DNA of 64,000 nucleotides from Fibrobacter sp. UWB2 (GTDB taxonomy: Bacteria > Fibrobacterota > Fibrobacteria > Fibrobacterales > Fibrobacteraceae), in assembly GCF_002210425.1 (NCBI RefSeq), contig NZ_MWQK01000001.1, positions 186,001-250,000 on the forward strand. Direction: 5' to 3'. Both the position numbers and the translations under genes were made by a program. This document shows positions 32,579-41,284 of the stretch, piece by piece. The notes beneath the pieces were generated by a model. That model made no database searches. It was not told the origin of the DNA and saw only the letters and a program-made list of their open reading frames with translations. Position 1 is the first letter of the stretch. The number at the start of each line of letters is the position of its first letter.

Positions 32579-34228
32579 ATGAATTTTAAAAAGAATAAAG
32601 CTCTTGCGATTGCGACGACCGTCGCCATGGCGCTTTCTGTGCCGTCTTTTGCACAGTTGAACAATGGTGATATGGAGTATGGTGACGGCGGCTGGTATCT
32701 GTGGAACAATCCTGATGGTCCAGCTGTAGCCGAATCGCAAATTGCCGTGCAGGGGCTCGGTGTCGATGGTTCCCAGGGCGCTAAGGTCGTCGTGAAGGAA
32801 CTTCCGAATCCGTGGTGGGGCTTGCAGCTCCAGCCGCCTAAATTTTTGGCAGACTCCGGTTTTTACAAGCTCTCGTTCAAGGCTAAGGGCAACATGCCTA
32901 TTAATTCTGTGGTGCAGGGCGGCCCTCCGGACTACCGTCAAAAAGAAAGCGCTTCGTTTGACTTGACAGACAAGTGGCAGACTTATGAAATGATTTTCCT
33001 TGCTGACCAGAAGGGTTACGGCCTCAACAACATTACGTTCCAGATTGGCCTCAAGAAGGGCTGGATCCAGCTCGACGATGTCGAAGTTGAAAAGATGGAC
33101 GAAATGTCTGACCCGTCCTGGTATAACAATGCCGATGCCCGCATCGATAGCCTCCGCAAGGTGGATTTCACGGTCAAGGCAAATCCGGGCGAAAAAGTCC
33201 ACGTGAAGCTGTTGCGCCATTCGTTCCCATTCGGTACGGCGCTCGCTCTCTATGACACCAAGGATAGCACCGAAAACTGGTACCGCAACGCCGCCAAGAA
33301 GTACTTCTGGCATGGCGTCTCTGAAAACCAGTTCAAGTGGCCGGAATACGAACCGAAGAAGGGCAAGATCAAGCGTGAAGAAATGAAGGAATACACCGAC
33401 TTCACGGCTCAGAATCACTGGAAGCTTCGCGGTCACGCTCTCATGTGGAGCCACCAAGGCTACGGTTTCGACAAGCACTACAGCAACAAGGGTAGCTGCG
33501 AAGAAATGGCTGAAAAACTCAAGGCCCGTATCTATCGCGACCTCAAGGAATACAAGGGCAAGATTACCGAATACGACGTTTGGAACGAACCGATTCACGA
33601 ATCCTGGACGTTCAACAAGTGCGGCTGGGGCATTCTCGACAGTGCCTTCATTTGGGCTCACAAGGCTGACCCGAGCGCATTCCTTTACATCAACGATTAC
33701 AACGTCGTTGCTGCAGGTGAAACGGATCGCTATTATGGCTTGATTAAGGGTATGCTCGAACGCAAGGTGCCTGTGATGGGCATTGGTGTGCAGTGCCACT
33801 TTGGGCTCCGTCCGGTTGTGCCGAGTCTCATCAAGGAACGCTTGGACAAGCTCGCTTCCCTTGGCCTCCCGATCAAGGTTACAGAATTCGACGTGGGCGA
33901 CTGGCAGGCTGGTATGAACGACACCGAAGAAGTTCAGGCCGAAAAGTTCGAAACCTTCCTCCGTACCGCATTTAGCCATCCGGCTGTGAACGGCATTGTG
34001 TTCTGGGGCTTCTGGGACAACCGTCACTGGGTCAAAAATGGCGGCATGATTGCTTCTGATGGTCGCGAAAAGCCTGCTGCAAAGCGCGTTTACGACTTGT
34101 GGCACAAAGTCTGGACGACGGACCTCTACGCTACCGCCGACGAAAATGGCGAAGCCAAGTTCCGTGGTTTCAAGGGCTACTACCAGGTCAACGCTGGCGA
34201 CAAGAAGTTCCAGATTACTGTGAAATAA
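32579..34228 (+). CDS. Secreted GH10 endo-1,4-beta-xylanase with N-terminal carbohydrate-binding module
   Basis: 549 aa. Signal peptide cut after about Ala25 (SVPSFA). Residues about 26-165 form a CBM4/9-like beta-sandwich. Residues about 185-510 are a GH10 barrel: SENQFKWPEYEP, LRGHALMWSH, acid/base Glu337 in DVWNEPIH and nucleophile Glu436 in KVTEFDVGDW. A short C-terminal beta module ends the protein. It cuts the xylan backbone outside the cell, fitting a plant-fibre degrader. The start at 32579 has SD CGAGG; upstream codons are excluded because they precede the promoter element. Confidence 0.94.
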   Translation: MNFKKNKALAIATTVAMALSVPSFAQLNNGDMEYGDGGWYLWNNPDGPAVAESQIAVQGLGVDGSQGAKVVVKELPNPWWGLQLQPPKFLADSGFYKLSFKAKGNMPINSVVQGGPPDYRQKESASFDLTDKWQTYEMIFLADQKGYGLNNITFQIGLKKGWIQLDDVEVEKMDEMSDPSWYNNADARIDSLRKVDFTVKANPGEKVHVKLLRHSFPFGTALALYDTKDSTENWYRNAAKKYFWHGVSENQFKWPEYEPKKGKIKREEMKEYTDFTAQNHWKLRGHALMWSHQGYGFDKHYSNKGSCEEMAEKLKARIYRDLKEYKGKITEYDVWNEPIHESWTFNKCGWGILDSAFIWAHKADPSAFLYINDYNVVAAGETDRYYGLIKGMLERKVPVMGIGVQCHFGLRPVVPSLIKERLDKLASLGLPIKVTEFDVGDWQAGMNDTEEVQAEKFETFLRTAFSHPAVNGIVFWGFWDNRHWVKNGGMIASDGREKPAAKRVYDLWHKVWTTDLYATADENGEAKFRGFKGYYQVNAGDKKFQITVK

Positions 34229-34243
34229 TACTGTTAAAATAAT

Positions 34244-34317
34244 GGATCCCCTCCCTGACGGTCGAGGATGACAGGTTGCATTCGTCATTCCGAGCCCTTT
34301 ACGGGCGAGGAATCCAG
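34244..34317. repeat. Two facing GTCAT-type repeats after the xylanase
   Basis: One unit on the minus strand (34272-34244: GTCATCCTCGACC ... GGGATCC) and one on the plus strand (34284-34317: GTCATTCCGAGC ... GAGGAATCCAG). Both have the GTCAT start and GGATCC/GAATCC end of the family. Confidence 0.6.
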
Positions 34318-34326
34318 TCAAGTTTC

Positions 34327-34350
34327 AAAGCCGCGTTATGCGGCTTTTTT
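34327..34350 (+). terminator. Terminator upstream of the 57-aa membrane protein gene
   Basis: Perfect 8-bp stem AAAGCCGC / GCGGCTTT with a 5-nt loop and a T6 tract. Probably ends the xylanase transcript. Confidence 0.8.
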
Positions 34351-34352
34351 AC

Positions 34353-34360
34353 TATCTTGC
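34353..34360 (+). promoter_or_regulatory. Promoter element TATCTTGC of the 57-aa membrane protein gene
   Basis: Follows the terminator T-tract by 2 nt and ends 5 nt before the ATG; no SD is present, so a leaderless mRNA is likely. Confidence 0.42.
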
Positions 34361-34365
34361 TTTTC

Positions 34366-34539
34366 ATGAAACAGAAAATTCCCGGAATCCTTTTTTTACT
34401 CGCCATGCCCCTTTCCGTCCTCTTGTACATCAAGGTGGAGGCTCTTTCTGGCTCGGAGATTCTCGGGCTATTTTCTGCGGTGGCGCTCTACGTTGTCGTT
34501 GCGCTCGTCATCGCGCTCTTGTTCAACAAGAAATCCTAA
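34366..34539 (+). CDS. Small two-helix membrane protein, 57 aa
   Basis: MKQKIPGILFLLAMPLSVLL begins the first membrane helix (about 6-24), and LGLFSAVALYVVVALVIALL is the second (about 33-52), with a KK(S) end. The ATG at 34366 follows a promoter-like TATCTTGC by 5 nt; a longer frame upstream would pass through the terminator stem. It converges on the OmpA-like gene with a 3-nt gap. Function unknown. Confidence 0.68.
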   Translation: MKQKIPGILFLLAMPLSVLLYIKVEALSGSEILGLFSAVALYVVVALVIALLFNKKS

Positions 34540-34542
34540 AAG

Positions 34543-36672
34543 CTACTCTTCCTTGATGTTGTACGGCAAGAGCCTTACGCCAACAGGGTTGAGCTTTGTG
34601 TGACCGCGTGTATCAGCCGGTAATTGCGTTCCAAAGCCGGTCGCCTTGAGGCGCTCTTCCTTGATTCCCTTGTTGATGAGGAATTCATAGATGACAGTCG
34701 CGCGAGCTTCCGAAAGAGACTGCGGAACCAAAGCTTCGCCGGGCTTTACGCTACACTGGATTTCGATAGCGATATGCTTGTTGTGTCGCATAATCGAGAC
34801 GATGTCGCTTAGTGCCGTGTAAGAAGAATTCATCGGCTTGTCAGTCCCCTTGAGGAACGTTATGCGCCTTGCGATTTTATCCAGATTCAGCTTGTCGCGG
34901 ATGGGGCATCCGTTAGCGTCTACTTCTGTGCGTTCAAGCGTGTTCGGGCAGTTGTCGAGATAGTCGAAAATGCCGTCCTTGTCCGAGTCTAGCGGGCAGC
35001 CTTTATTGTCTACTGGTGCGTTTTCTGGGGTATCCGGACACTTGTCTTCTTCGTCAAAAACGCCGTCGAGGTCTTGGTCAATTCTACAGCCAATGCTATC
35101 GACTTTTACGCCAAGCGGAGTGTTTATGCATTTGTCCATAAAGTCCGGAATGCCGTCTTCGTCAGAATCGATAGGGCAACCGTACATATTGACAATTTCC
35201 TTGGGAGCGCTTTCTGGGCACTTGTCCCATTCGTCAGGAACGCCGTCTTCATCTTTATCCAAGAAGCATCCGTACTTGTTGACGGTAAGACCTGCGGGCG
35301 TGTTGGGGCAGGAGTCGAGTACGTTCGGAACACCATCTTCGTCTGTGTCGAGAATGCAACCGCGTTCGTTGACTTCTTCACCGGGTTCGCTATCCGGGCA
35401 CTTGTCTAGTTCGTTCGGAATGCCGTCGTTGTCGTCATCGCGGATACATCCGTTTTCATCGACGGGGTAGCCTTCCTTTGTCTGTGGACACTTGTCCTTA
35501 TAGTCCGGAATGCCGTCGTTGTCGTGGTCGAACGGGCATCCGTTTTCATCGATGAGGACTTCTTCTGGCGTGTCCGGGCATTTGTCTAGGTCGTTTGCAA
35601 TACCGTCGTTATCGTCGTCAGGCGCACAGCGGTACTTGTTTTCTTTGAAGGTGAGGCCGGACTTGGGGCACGCGTCCATCTTCTTTTTAAAGTCTTCAAT
35701 CCTTCCACTGAGGTCGAACGTTCGGCTAAGCTTGATGGAGGCCGTAATGGGGGAGCTTCCGGGGACGGTGTACGAATATTCGTGACCTTTGTTCTTTGTG
35801 GTAATGGCGTGGCCATGGCGTAGTTTGCGCTTTCTGAAGAGGTCCATGCCGAGGTCTGCGTTAATCGATAGCGTCGTAAATTTTGGGAGTCGTACTTTTA
35901 AACCCGGCGAGAATCTCAGTTGATCGTTCAGGAATCCCGGAAAAATATCTTTGGCGCGTATCCAGGTTTCTCCGGAAGTTTCGAGAACGAGCGATACCCA
36001 TTCGTAAGGGAATATGTTAAGTCCCGTTCCCCAAATAAAGATGTTTTCGCCATTTTCAATCGTCCTAAGGACACCCGCGTAGTTATTCCAGTTGAGGTTC
36101 CTGTGGATGTTTATCGTCATGTACAGCGTTCCTGCAATGGCGAAGTCTGCTGCCGAATAAGCGTTCGTGTACCCGCCCTTATGGATGTACCACAGGTGTC
36201 TCGGGCGTAGACCTTTTTCGTTTGTTCCGCTCGGGATGAACACTTCGAGCCCTGCCGCGAAATTGAACAGGTCCCTTAAGGACTGGTTGGGGAGTTGAGC
36301 CTTGACCATTAGTCCGAGGTCACCAAAGCCAAGTCCTTTGAGCCTAGTTCCACCGGCATCGCCGTCGTAGTGCACGTTGATGTTGAGGCCCACATCGAGA
36401 AAGTCGAGAATCCCGTATCCGATAAATCCAAGAACTGTGTTCGATGGGGAGGGCGTTAGCTTTCTTTGGTTGCCGTTCTCGTCGACGAGGTAACCTTCAA
36501 GGCTTGCAGGCTTGTTGCTGCTTGCCATTTCGAAACCGCCTAAAATAAACAAGTCACCCGGACTGAGCGTTCGTGCTCCGGGAACATGGATTCCGCTGCT
36601 AGTGAACGAAAAACCAGACTGCGCAAACACAAAAACGGCGCTGATAAGAAGAGTAAACAGAAATCGTTTCAT
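34543..36672 (-). CDS. OmpA-like outer-membrane protein with eight thrombospondin type-3 repeats
   Basis: 709 aa. Signal peptide MKRFLFTLLISAVFVFAQSG, a beta-barrel region (about 20-330), then eight calcium-binding repeats (coded by 35620-34941) of the form DxDxDGIPDxxDKCP, then a C-terminal OmpA-like domain with TGFGTQLPADT. The usual OmpA R-x-x-x motif is degenerate (LNPVGVRLLPYN), so peptidoglycan binding is uncertain. It would be a barrel with a stiff calcium-stabilised stalk. The Met at 36672 gives a standard signal peptide; an ATG at 36717 would add 15 residues. Neither has a strong SD. Confidence 0.85.
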   Translation of the reverse strand: MKRFLFTLLISAVFVFAQSGFSFTSSGIHVPGARTLSPGDLFILGGFEMASSNKPASLEGYLVDENGNQRKLTPSPSNTVLGFIGYGILDFLDVGLNINVHYDGDAGGTRLKGLGFGDLGLMVKAQLPNQSLRDLFNFAAGLEVFIPSGTNEKGLRPRHLWYIHKGGYTNAYSAADFAIAGTLYMTINIHRNLNWNNYAGVLRTIENGENIFIWGTGLNIFPYEWVSLVLETSGETWIRAKDIFPGFLNDQLRFSPGLKVRLPKFTTLSINADLGMDLFRKRKLRHGHAITTKNKGHEYSYTVPGSSPITASIKLSRTFDLSGRIEDFKKKMDACPKSGLTFKENKYRCAPDDDNDGIANDLDKCPDTPEEVLIDENGCPFDHDNDGIPDYKDKCPQTKEGYPVDENGCIRDDDNDGIPNELDKCPDSEPGEEVNERGCILDTDEDGVPNVLDSCPNTPAGLTVNKYGCFLDKDEDGVPDEWDKCPESAPKEIVNMYGCPIDSDEDGIPDFMDKCINTPLGVKVDSIGCRIDQDLDGVFDEEDKCPDTPENAPVDNKGCPLDSDKDGIFDYLDNCPNTLERTEVDANGCPIRDKLNLDKIARRITFLKGTDKPMNSSYTALSDIVSIMRHNKHIAIEIQCSVKPGEALVPQSLSEARATVIYEFLINKGIKEERLKATGFGTQLPADTRGHTKLNPVGVRLLPYNIKEE

Positions 36673-36749
36673 TTTTCTTAAAGAATTTAGACATTTTTTC
36701 GGTTTAACTGTTTGCATTTTAAAATTTATGTATATATTTCACTTCCGAA

Positions 36750-36905
36750 GTGAGAAACAAGAACTCCGCAAACAAATTGCCGTCATGGCATCGAAAGTCG
36801 CAAACCGCGTACAAGATTAACAGGGTTATCATAATCCTGCAAATTGTTGCCGCTCTTGCGATGTGCGGTGTTATTCTATACGGTATGAACCGATTGATGC
36901 AGTAA
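36750..36905 (+). CDS. Small single-pass membrane protein, 51 aa
   Basis: A GTG-started frame of 52 codons: basic N-terminus (RNKNSANKLPSWHRKSQT), then one helix VIIILQIVAALAMCGVILYG (about 26-45) and a short tail ending NRLMQ. The stop is followed by the SD and ATG of the next gene, 17 nt on, and that gene in turn overlaps mltD, so this heads a three-gene operon. A TATATTTC element lies 9 nt before the GTG. Positive-inside rule puts the N-terminus in the cytoplasm. Easy to miss because of its size and GTG start. Confidence 0.6.
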   Translation: MRNKNSANKLPSWHRKSQTAYKINRVIIILQIVAALAMCGVILYGMNRLMQ

Positions 36906-36922
36906 ACTGGAGGATAGCTTAA

Positions 36923-37138
36923 ATGAATAAGGCTTACTATTGTGGTCGTCGTCCTAAGAGTGATGCGTTCGATGATACCCCGGATCCAACCTACCTGGGT
37001 GAAGAAGACGATCTGATCAAGGAAGAAGAAGAACCGCAAGAAGAAGAAGTTGACGAAGAAGTCGATTTTGACAAGCCGTCCTTTGGCCGTAACCCCATTT
37101 GGTCTGACTACGGCGAGGATATGGATTTCGACCAGTGA
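36923..37138 (+). CDS. Very acidic small protein, 71 aa
   Basis: MNKAYYCGRRPKSDAFDDTP, then a run of Glu/Asp (EEDDLIKEEEEPQEEEVDEE) and a Trp-containing end (NPIWSDYGEDMDFDQ). No signal peptide. SD TGGAGG 8 nt before the ATG. The stop overlaps the GTG of the lytic transglycosylase gene. Low complexity prevents any family call; it may be disordered and bind a partner in the operon. Confidence 0.72.
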   Translation: MNKAYYCGRRPKSDAFDDTPDPTYLGEEDDLIKEEEEPQEEEVDEEVDFDKPSFGRNPIWSDYGEDMDFDQ

Positions 37139-39501
37139 TATGGTCGGATAAATTACTTCGACTCGGCTTCGCTCTTGTTATCTTGATGCTGTCCGCCTGC
37201 GCTCCTAAGCAGGCGAAACTTGCCGCGTCGTCTCAGGGGAAACCTATCCAGGCGGAGAAGGTCTCTATTGATGTACCTGGTCCAAACCCGGGGAAGGAAA
37301 TTGTTGGGGATTCCACGAGGCCCTCTTGGGTCTATTATCAGTATGGTCTCCAGGCAATGGATAACAACCAGTGGGCTGTTTCCAAGCATTACCTTGAAGA
37401 ATCTCTGCGCCTCTTGGTGACGGAAAAATACGACTCTACAAAGAGCGGACTCACTCGTTCCGAAGATTCCATCTATAAAATGCAGATGCCTGTGCGCATT
37501 GTCCAGGCTTTAGAAGATGTCTATCCGAACCTCGCCGAGCAGGAGGGGAGTGATTCTACCAATACGGATAGCCTTTCGATCGATGGCGTTGACGCTTACG
37601 ACGAAAATGCGGCCGATAGCGCTTCGATGCGCGTTATCGAAAATTTCCTCGACACGGTTGATGCTGGGCGTTTTTCGCTCCCGATCCGCTTTAACGAACG
37701 CGTCATGCAAGAAATTTACTACATGACGACGACAGCACGTGGCTTTATCACGCGCTCGCTTACCCGCAAGACGGCGTATGATTCATTGATTTATACAAAG
37801 CTTGCCCAAAAGCGCATGCCGCGAGACCTTATTTACCTTGCCTTGGTGGAATCTGGCTTTAATGTAAAGGCTTATAGCCGTGCAAAGGCGGCGGGTATGT
37901 GGCAGTTTATCCCGGAAACGGGTATCCGCTATGGCCTGGAAGTCGATTTCTGGGTCGATATGCGTCGCAATCCGGAAATGGCGACAGAAGCTGCCTTGAG
38001 CTATCTCTCGACCTTGTATGCTGAATTTGGCGATTGGCTCTTGTCAATGGCTGCTTACAACTGCGGTGAAGGTCGAATCCGTCGACTGATTCGTGAAAAG
38101 AAGGCCGATTCTACGTGGGGTAACCGCCCTGTAACGTACTGGGATTTGCAGCTCCCGCAAGAGACAATGCACTATGTGCCGCGAATCTTGGCGGCGATGG
38201 TGATTGGCCATTATCCGAACCATTATGATGTGTCGATTACAAAGCGCCAGTTGCCGGCGTACGATACGGTTACTGTTTACGATTCGTTCTCGCTCGATGA
38301 AATTGCAAAGTTCTTGAAGGTTCCCGAAGATACGTTGCGCACTTTGAACATGGAACTTACCATGTGGTGCACGCCTCCAAACCGCGATGCGTATTTGCTC
38401 CGCTTGCCGTACGGGACGCGTGCTGCGTTTGTGCAGAACTACGACCGTATGGAAAAGAACGGCTTTTCGAGTTGGAAGGAACACAAGGTCCGCAAGGGCG
38501 AATCGATAGGTGTGATTGCGCAACAGTATGGTGTCCGCGTGGCAGAAATCCAGCGAGCGAATGACTTGAAGAAAACCAAGCTCAAGCCGGGTCGTACGCT
38601 TTTGATCCCGATAAAGGTTGCTCCGCGCAGGTCAACGGGCAAAAAGCCGACAAAGGTCCGTACATATGTTGTCCAACTTGGCGACAATCTTGCCTCGATA
38701 TCCCGCCGTTTTGGTATTTCGCAGGAATCGCTTCGCGTTTGGAACAATATCGAGGCCGGGTATAATGTGAAAAAGGGCGATACCATTTTCGTCTCTAAAC
38801 CTGATTTGAAGCCGACTAGCTTTGTGCAGCAGCGCGTTGCGCTCAAGAAGGGCGAAAAGTATGTAGTCAAGGCGGGGGATACCTACGCTGAAATTGCAAA
38901 GAAGTACAAAGTTCCGGTGTTCCTCTTGTTGCAGGCTAATAGCGGTTTTACCAAGCGCCTCACGATTGGCGATTCTCTTGCGATTCCGGCTTATGTCCGT
39001 CCGCCGCGCAAGATGTCCAAGGCAGTCGAAGAAGACGTTCCTGTGGAAGTTGCCAAGGCAGTTGAAACGGATTCCAAGAAGTCTAGCAAGTCTTCCAAAA
39101 AGTCCGCAGAAAAGCCTGCGGAGTCCGCAAAGTCCTCAAAGAAGGCTCCTGTGAGTACGACCATCATTTATACGGTCGAGGCCGGGGACAACCTCTTTGC
39201 GATTGCCAAAAAGTATTCCACGACGGTTGCTGCTATCCGCGAAATGAACGATATGGGCAATTCTTCGAACATCAAGGTCGGCCAAAAGCTCAAGATTCCG
39301 GGCTCTGTCGCTCCGGCACCGAGTGCAACTAAGGTCGAAGAAATCACGCACGTGGTCAAGAAGGGCGAGGGCCTTTGGGATATTTCCCGCCAGTACGGCG
39401 TGACGATTGAAGATATTGTGAAGTGGAATGGCTTAAAAGACACGAAGATTAAGATTAACGAAAAGCTAAAAATCAAGACAACAAAGAAACCGAAAAAATA
39501 A
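37135..39501 (+). CDS. mltD: Membrane-bound lytic murein transglycosylase D with five LysM repeats
   Basis: 788 aa lipoprotein (lipobox L-S-A-C). Residues about 225-340 are an SLT lysozyme-like domain: ALVESGF with catalytic Glu239, GMWQFIPETG and MAAYNCGEGRI. Five LysM peptidoglycan-binding repeats follow (KVRKGESIGVIAQQYG, VVQLGDNLASISRRFG, VVKAGDTYAEIAKKYK, TVEAGDNLFAIAKKYS, VVKKGEGLWDISRQYG), split by a Lys/Ser-rich linker near 640-680. MltD usually has one to three LysM; five is long. GTG start overlapping the acidic protein gene. Cuts peptidoglycan strands for growth or envelope assembly. Confidence 0.9.
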   Translation: MIWSDKLLRLGFALVILMLSACAPKQAKLAASSQGKPIQAEKVSIDVPGPNPGKEIVGDSTRPSWVYYQYGLQAMDNNQWAVSKHYLEESLRLLVTEKYDSTKSGLTRSEDSIYKMQMPVRIVQALEDVYPNLAEQEGSDSTNTDSLSIDGVDAYDENAADSASMRVIENFLDTVDAGRFSLPIRFNERVMQEIYYMTTTARGFITRSLTRKTAYDSLIYTKLAQKRMPRDLIYLALVESGFNVKAYSRAKAAGMWQFIPETGIRYGLEVDFWVDMRRNPEMATEAALSYLSTLYAEFGDWLLSMAAYNCGEGRIRRLIREKKADSTWGNRPVTYWDLQLPQETMHYVPRILAAMVIGHYPNHYDVSITKRQLPAYDTVTVYDSFSLDEIAKFLKVPEDTLRTLNMELTMWCTPPNRDAYLLRLPYGTRAAFVQNYDRMEKNGFSSWKEHKVRKGESIGVIAQQYGVRVAEIQRANDLKKTKLKPGRTLLIPIKVAPRRSTGKKPTKVRTYVVQLGDNLASISRRFGISQESLRVWNNIEAGYNVKKGDTIFVSKPDLKPTSFVQQRVALKKGEKYVVKAGDTYAEIAKKYKVPVFLLLQANSGFTKRLTIGDSLAIPAYVRPPRKMSKAVEEDVPVEVAKAVETDSKKSSKSSKKSAEKPAESAKSSKKAPVSTTIIYTVEAGDNLFAIAKKYSTTVAAIREMNDMGNSSNIKVGQKLKIPGSVAPAPSATKVEEITHVVKKGEGLWDISRQYGVTIEDIVKWNGLKDTKIKINEKLKIKTTKKPKK

Positions 39502-39623
39502 AAATGCGTATAAAGGCGGCTTTTTGATAAAAAAATGTGTAAATTCGTGTTTTTTTTGTAATAAATTGAAAAAAATAGTGTAGTTTTAACTTGAAAAATT
39601 CAAAAAAATCACTGGAGTAAAAT

Positions 39624-40364
39624 ATGAAGAAGAAAATCTTGGCTCTCTGTGCTGCTGGTCTTATTTTTTCTTTGACTGGTTGTGAAGAAACCATGGACCC
39701 GAACGATCCGCAGTCTGTTCGCAGATATTTGACGAAGAAGCAGATTGGCTTTACGCCGAACCAGTTCGTCTCTTACGCGGTTAATAGCGATACCGCCAAG
39801 ATGACTTTGTTCCTCCAGGCTTCTTTCGAAATTGACCAGCCAGCAGATAACGGCAATAACGCAGTCGCCATTGCAGCCAACAAGGGCAACTTGATGGTGC
39901 TTAACTACTTGTTCGATCATGGTGCTAAGGCCAATGTCAACAACGGCAATGGTGAACCGGTTATTGATAACGCTGTCAATATGGGTAACAAGGAAGTGGT
40001 CGTCCGCCTCTTGGAACAGCTCAAGAAGGAAGGCGTTGAACCGCAGAACCTTGCTACCGCAGTGCTTATCGCCGCTAAGACGGGCAAGGCCGACATGCTC
40101 GAAGTGCTTGCTAACGCTGGCGCTCCGCTCGAAAATCGCAGCCCGGATGGCTATCTCCCGATCCATTGGACTGTCAAGTCTGGCAACTATGATGCGATGA
40201 AGTTCCTCATCAGCAAGGGTGTCGATGTGAACGCCAAGTGCGCTCAGGGCTACTCTGTACTCGACTGGGCAACAAACGAAGGTTTCACTCGCCTTATCAA
40301 GGAATTGAAGAAGCACGGTGCCAAGAATACTGCAAAGTATAAGATTGACTCTCGTGGCAGATAA
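39624..40364 (+). CDS. Ankyrin-repeat lipoprotein
   Basis: 246 aa. Lipobox L-T-G-C at about 17-20. About five ankyrin repeats follow: DNGNNAVAIAANKGNLMVLN, GEPVIDNAVNMGNKEVVV, LATAVLIAAKTGKADML, DGYLPIHWTVKSGNYDAM and QGYSVLDWATNEGFTRLI. Ankyrin repeats bind other proteins; a periplasmic lipid-anchored set may act as scaffold. SD CTGGAG upstream. Monocistronic, ended by the hairpin at 40391. Confidence 0.85.
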   Translation: MKKKILALCAAGLIFSLTGCEETMDPNDPQSVRRYLTKKQIGFTPNQFVSYAVNSDTAKMTLFLQASFEIDQPADNGNNAVAIAANKGNLMVLNYLFDHGAKANVNNGNGEPVIDNAVNMGNKEVVVRLLEQLKKEGVEPQNLATAVLIAAKTGKADMLEVLANAGAPLENRSPDGYLPIHWTVKSGNYDAMKFLISKGVDVNAKCAQGYSVLDWATNEGFTRLIKELKKHGAKNTAKYKIDSRGR

Positions 40365-40390
40365 GCGAATCTTTTCGGCTTGAATTTACA

Positions 40391-40418
40391 GGACGGGTCT
40401 AAAGCCCGCCCTTTTTTT
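40391..40418 (+). terminator. Terminator of the ankyrin gene, leading into the dapB promoter
   Basis: Stem GGACGGGT / GCCCGCCC (one mismatch, one G-U) with a 5-nt loop and a T7 tract. TATCTTGT, a promoter-like element, follows at 40420-40427. Confidence 0.78.
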
Positions 40419-40453
40419 CTATCTTGTCAAACGGAAAAACAATAGGAGATTTT

Positions 40454-41284
40454 ATGTCCGTTCAAGTGATGGTTAATGGTATTCCGGGTAACATGGGCCG
40501 CATCGTGGCCGAAACTTGTGTTGCTCGCGGTTTGGAACTTGTCCCGTATTCTTTGACGGGTGAAATTATTGTCGAAAACGAAGCCGAAGTTGCAGGCAAG
40601 ACGATTCAGCTCTTGAAGCCATCCAACCGCGAAGCCCGCATTGGCGAAGTGCTAGCCAAGTATCCGAACATGATTTGCATTGACTACACGCATCCGACGG
40701 CAGTGAACGACAACGCCGCTTTCTACGTGAAGCACAAGATCCCGTTCGTGATGGGCACGACCGGTGGCGACCGCGAAGCTCTCACAAAGCTCGTTGCCGA
40801 AGCCAACCATCCGAGCGTCATCGCTCCGAACATGGCAAAGCAGATTGTCGCTTTCCAGACCATGATTGAATTTTTGGCTAACGAATTCCCGACGGCATTC
40901 GAAGGCTACAAGCTCTCCGTTGTCGAAAGCCACCAGAAGACCAAGGCTGATACAAGCGGTACGGCTCGTGCTGTCGTGGGCACCTTCCAGAAGATGGGCT
41001 TTGACTACACACCGGACGATATCGAAAAGGTTCGTAACGAAAAGGAACAGATGGAACGCATGCATGTGCCCGAAGAATACCTCGGTGGTCACGCTTTCCA
41101 CACCTACAGCCTCGATAGCGCTGACGGTACGGTTCACTTTGAATTCCAGCACAATGTTTGCGGCCGCAAGATTTACGCCGAAGGCACAGTTGATGCCGTG
41201 AACTTCCTCGCTGACCAGATTGCCGCCGGTACTGCAAAGCCGTTCAACATGATGGACGTCTTGCGTTCTGGAAAAATGAGATAA
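40454..41284 (+). CDS. dapB: 4-hydroxy-tetrahydrodipicolinate reductase, plant-like form
   Basis: 276 aa. Lysine and diaminopimelate synthesis. Nucleotide site VNGIPGNMGRIVAE, then MGTTGGDRE. The catalytic region is VVESHQKTKADTSGTA, with a single His (about 160) where the common bacterial form has His-His; plant reductases also have Ser-His-Gln. ATG at 40454 with SD AGGAG; ten upstream codons would start before the SD. The next gene, an ABC permease, begins at the base after the stop. Confidence 0.88.
   Translation: MSVQVMVNGIPGNMGRIVAETCVARGLELVPYSLTGEIIVENEAEVAGKTIQLLKPSNREARIGEVLAKYPNMICIDYTHPTAVNDNAAFYVKHKIPFVMGTTGGDREALTKLVAEANHPSVIAPNMAKQIVAFQTMIEFLANEFPTAFEGYKLSVVESHQKTKADTSGTARAVVGTFQKMGFDYTPDDIEKVRNEKEQMERMHVPEEYLGGHAFHTYSLDSADGTVHFEFQHNVCGRKIYAEGTVDAVNFLADQIAAGTAKPFNMMDVLRSGKMR

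Noticed and set aside
34930-35640. A tandem repeat array that could be a CRISPR
   Set aside because: The periodicity is about 80-110 nt and follows the coding frame of the type-3 calcium repeats; units are not identical and there are no cas genes.
36719-37039. A minus-strand gene of 106 codons opposite the small-protein operon
   Set aside because: It has no SD, covers two better-supported plus-strand genes and shows no domain.
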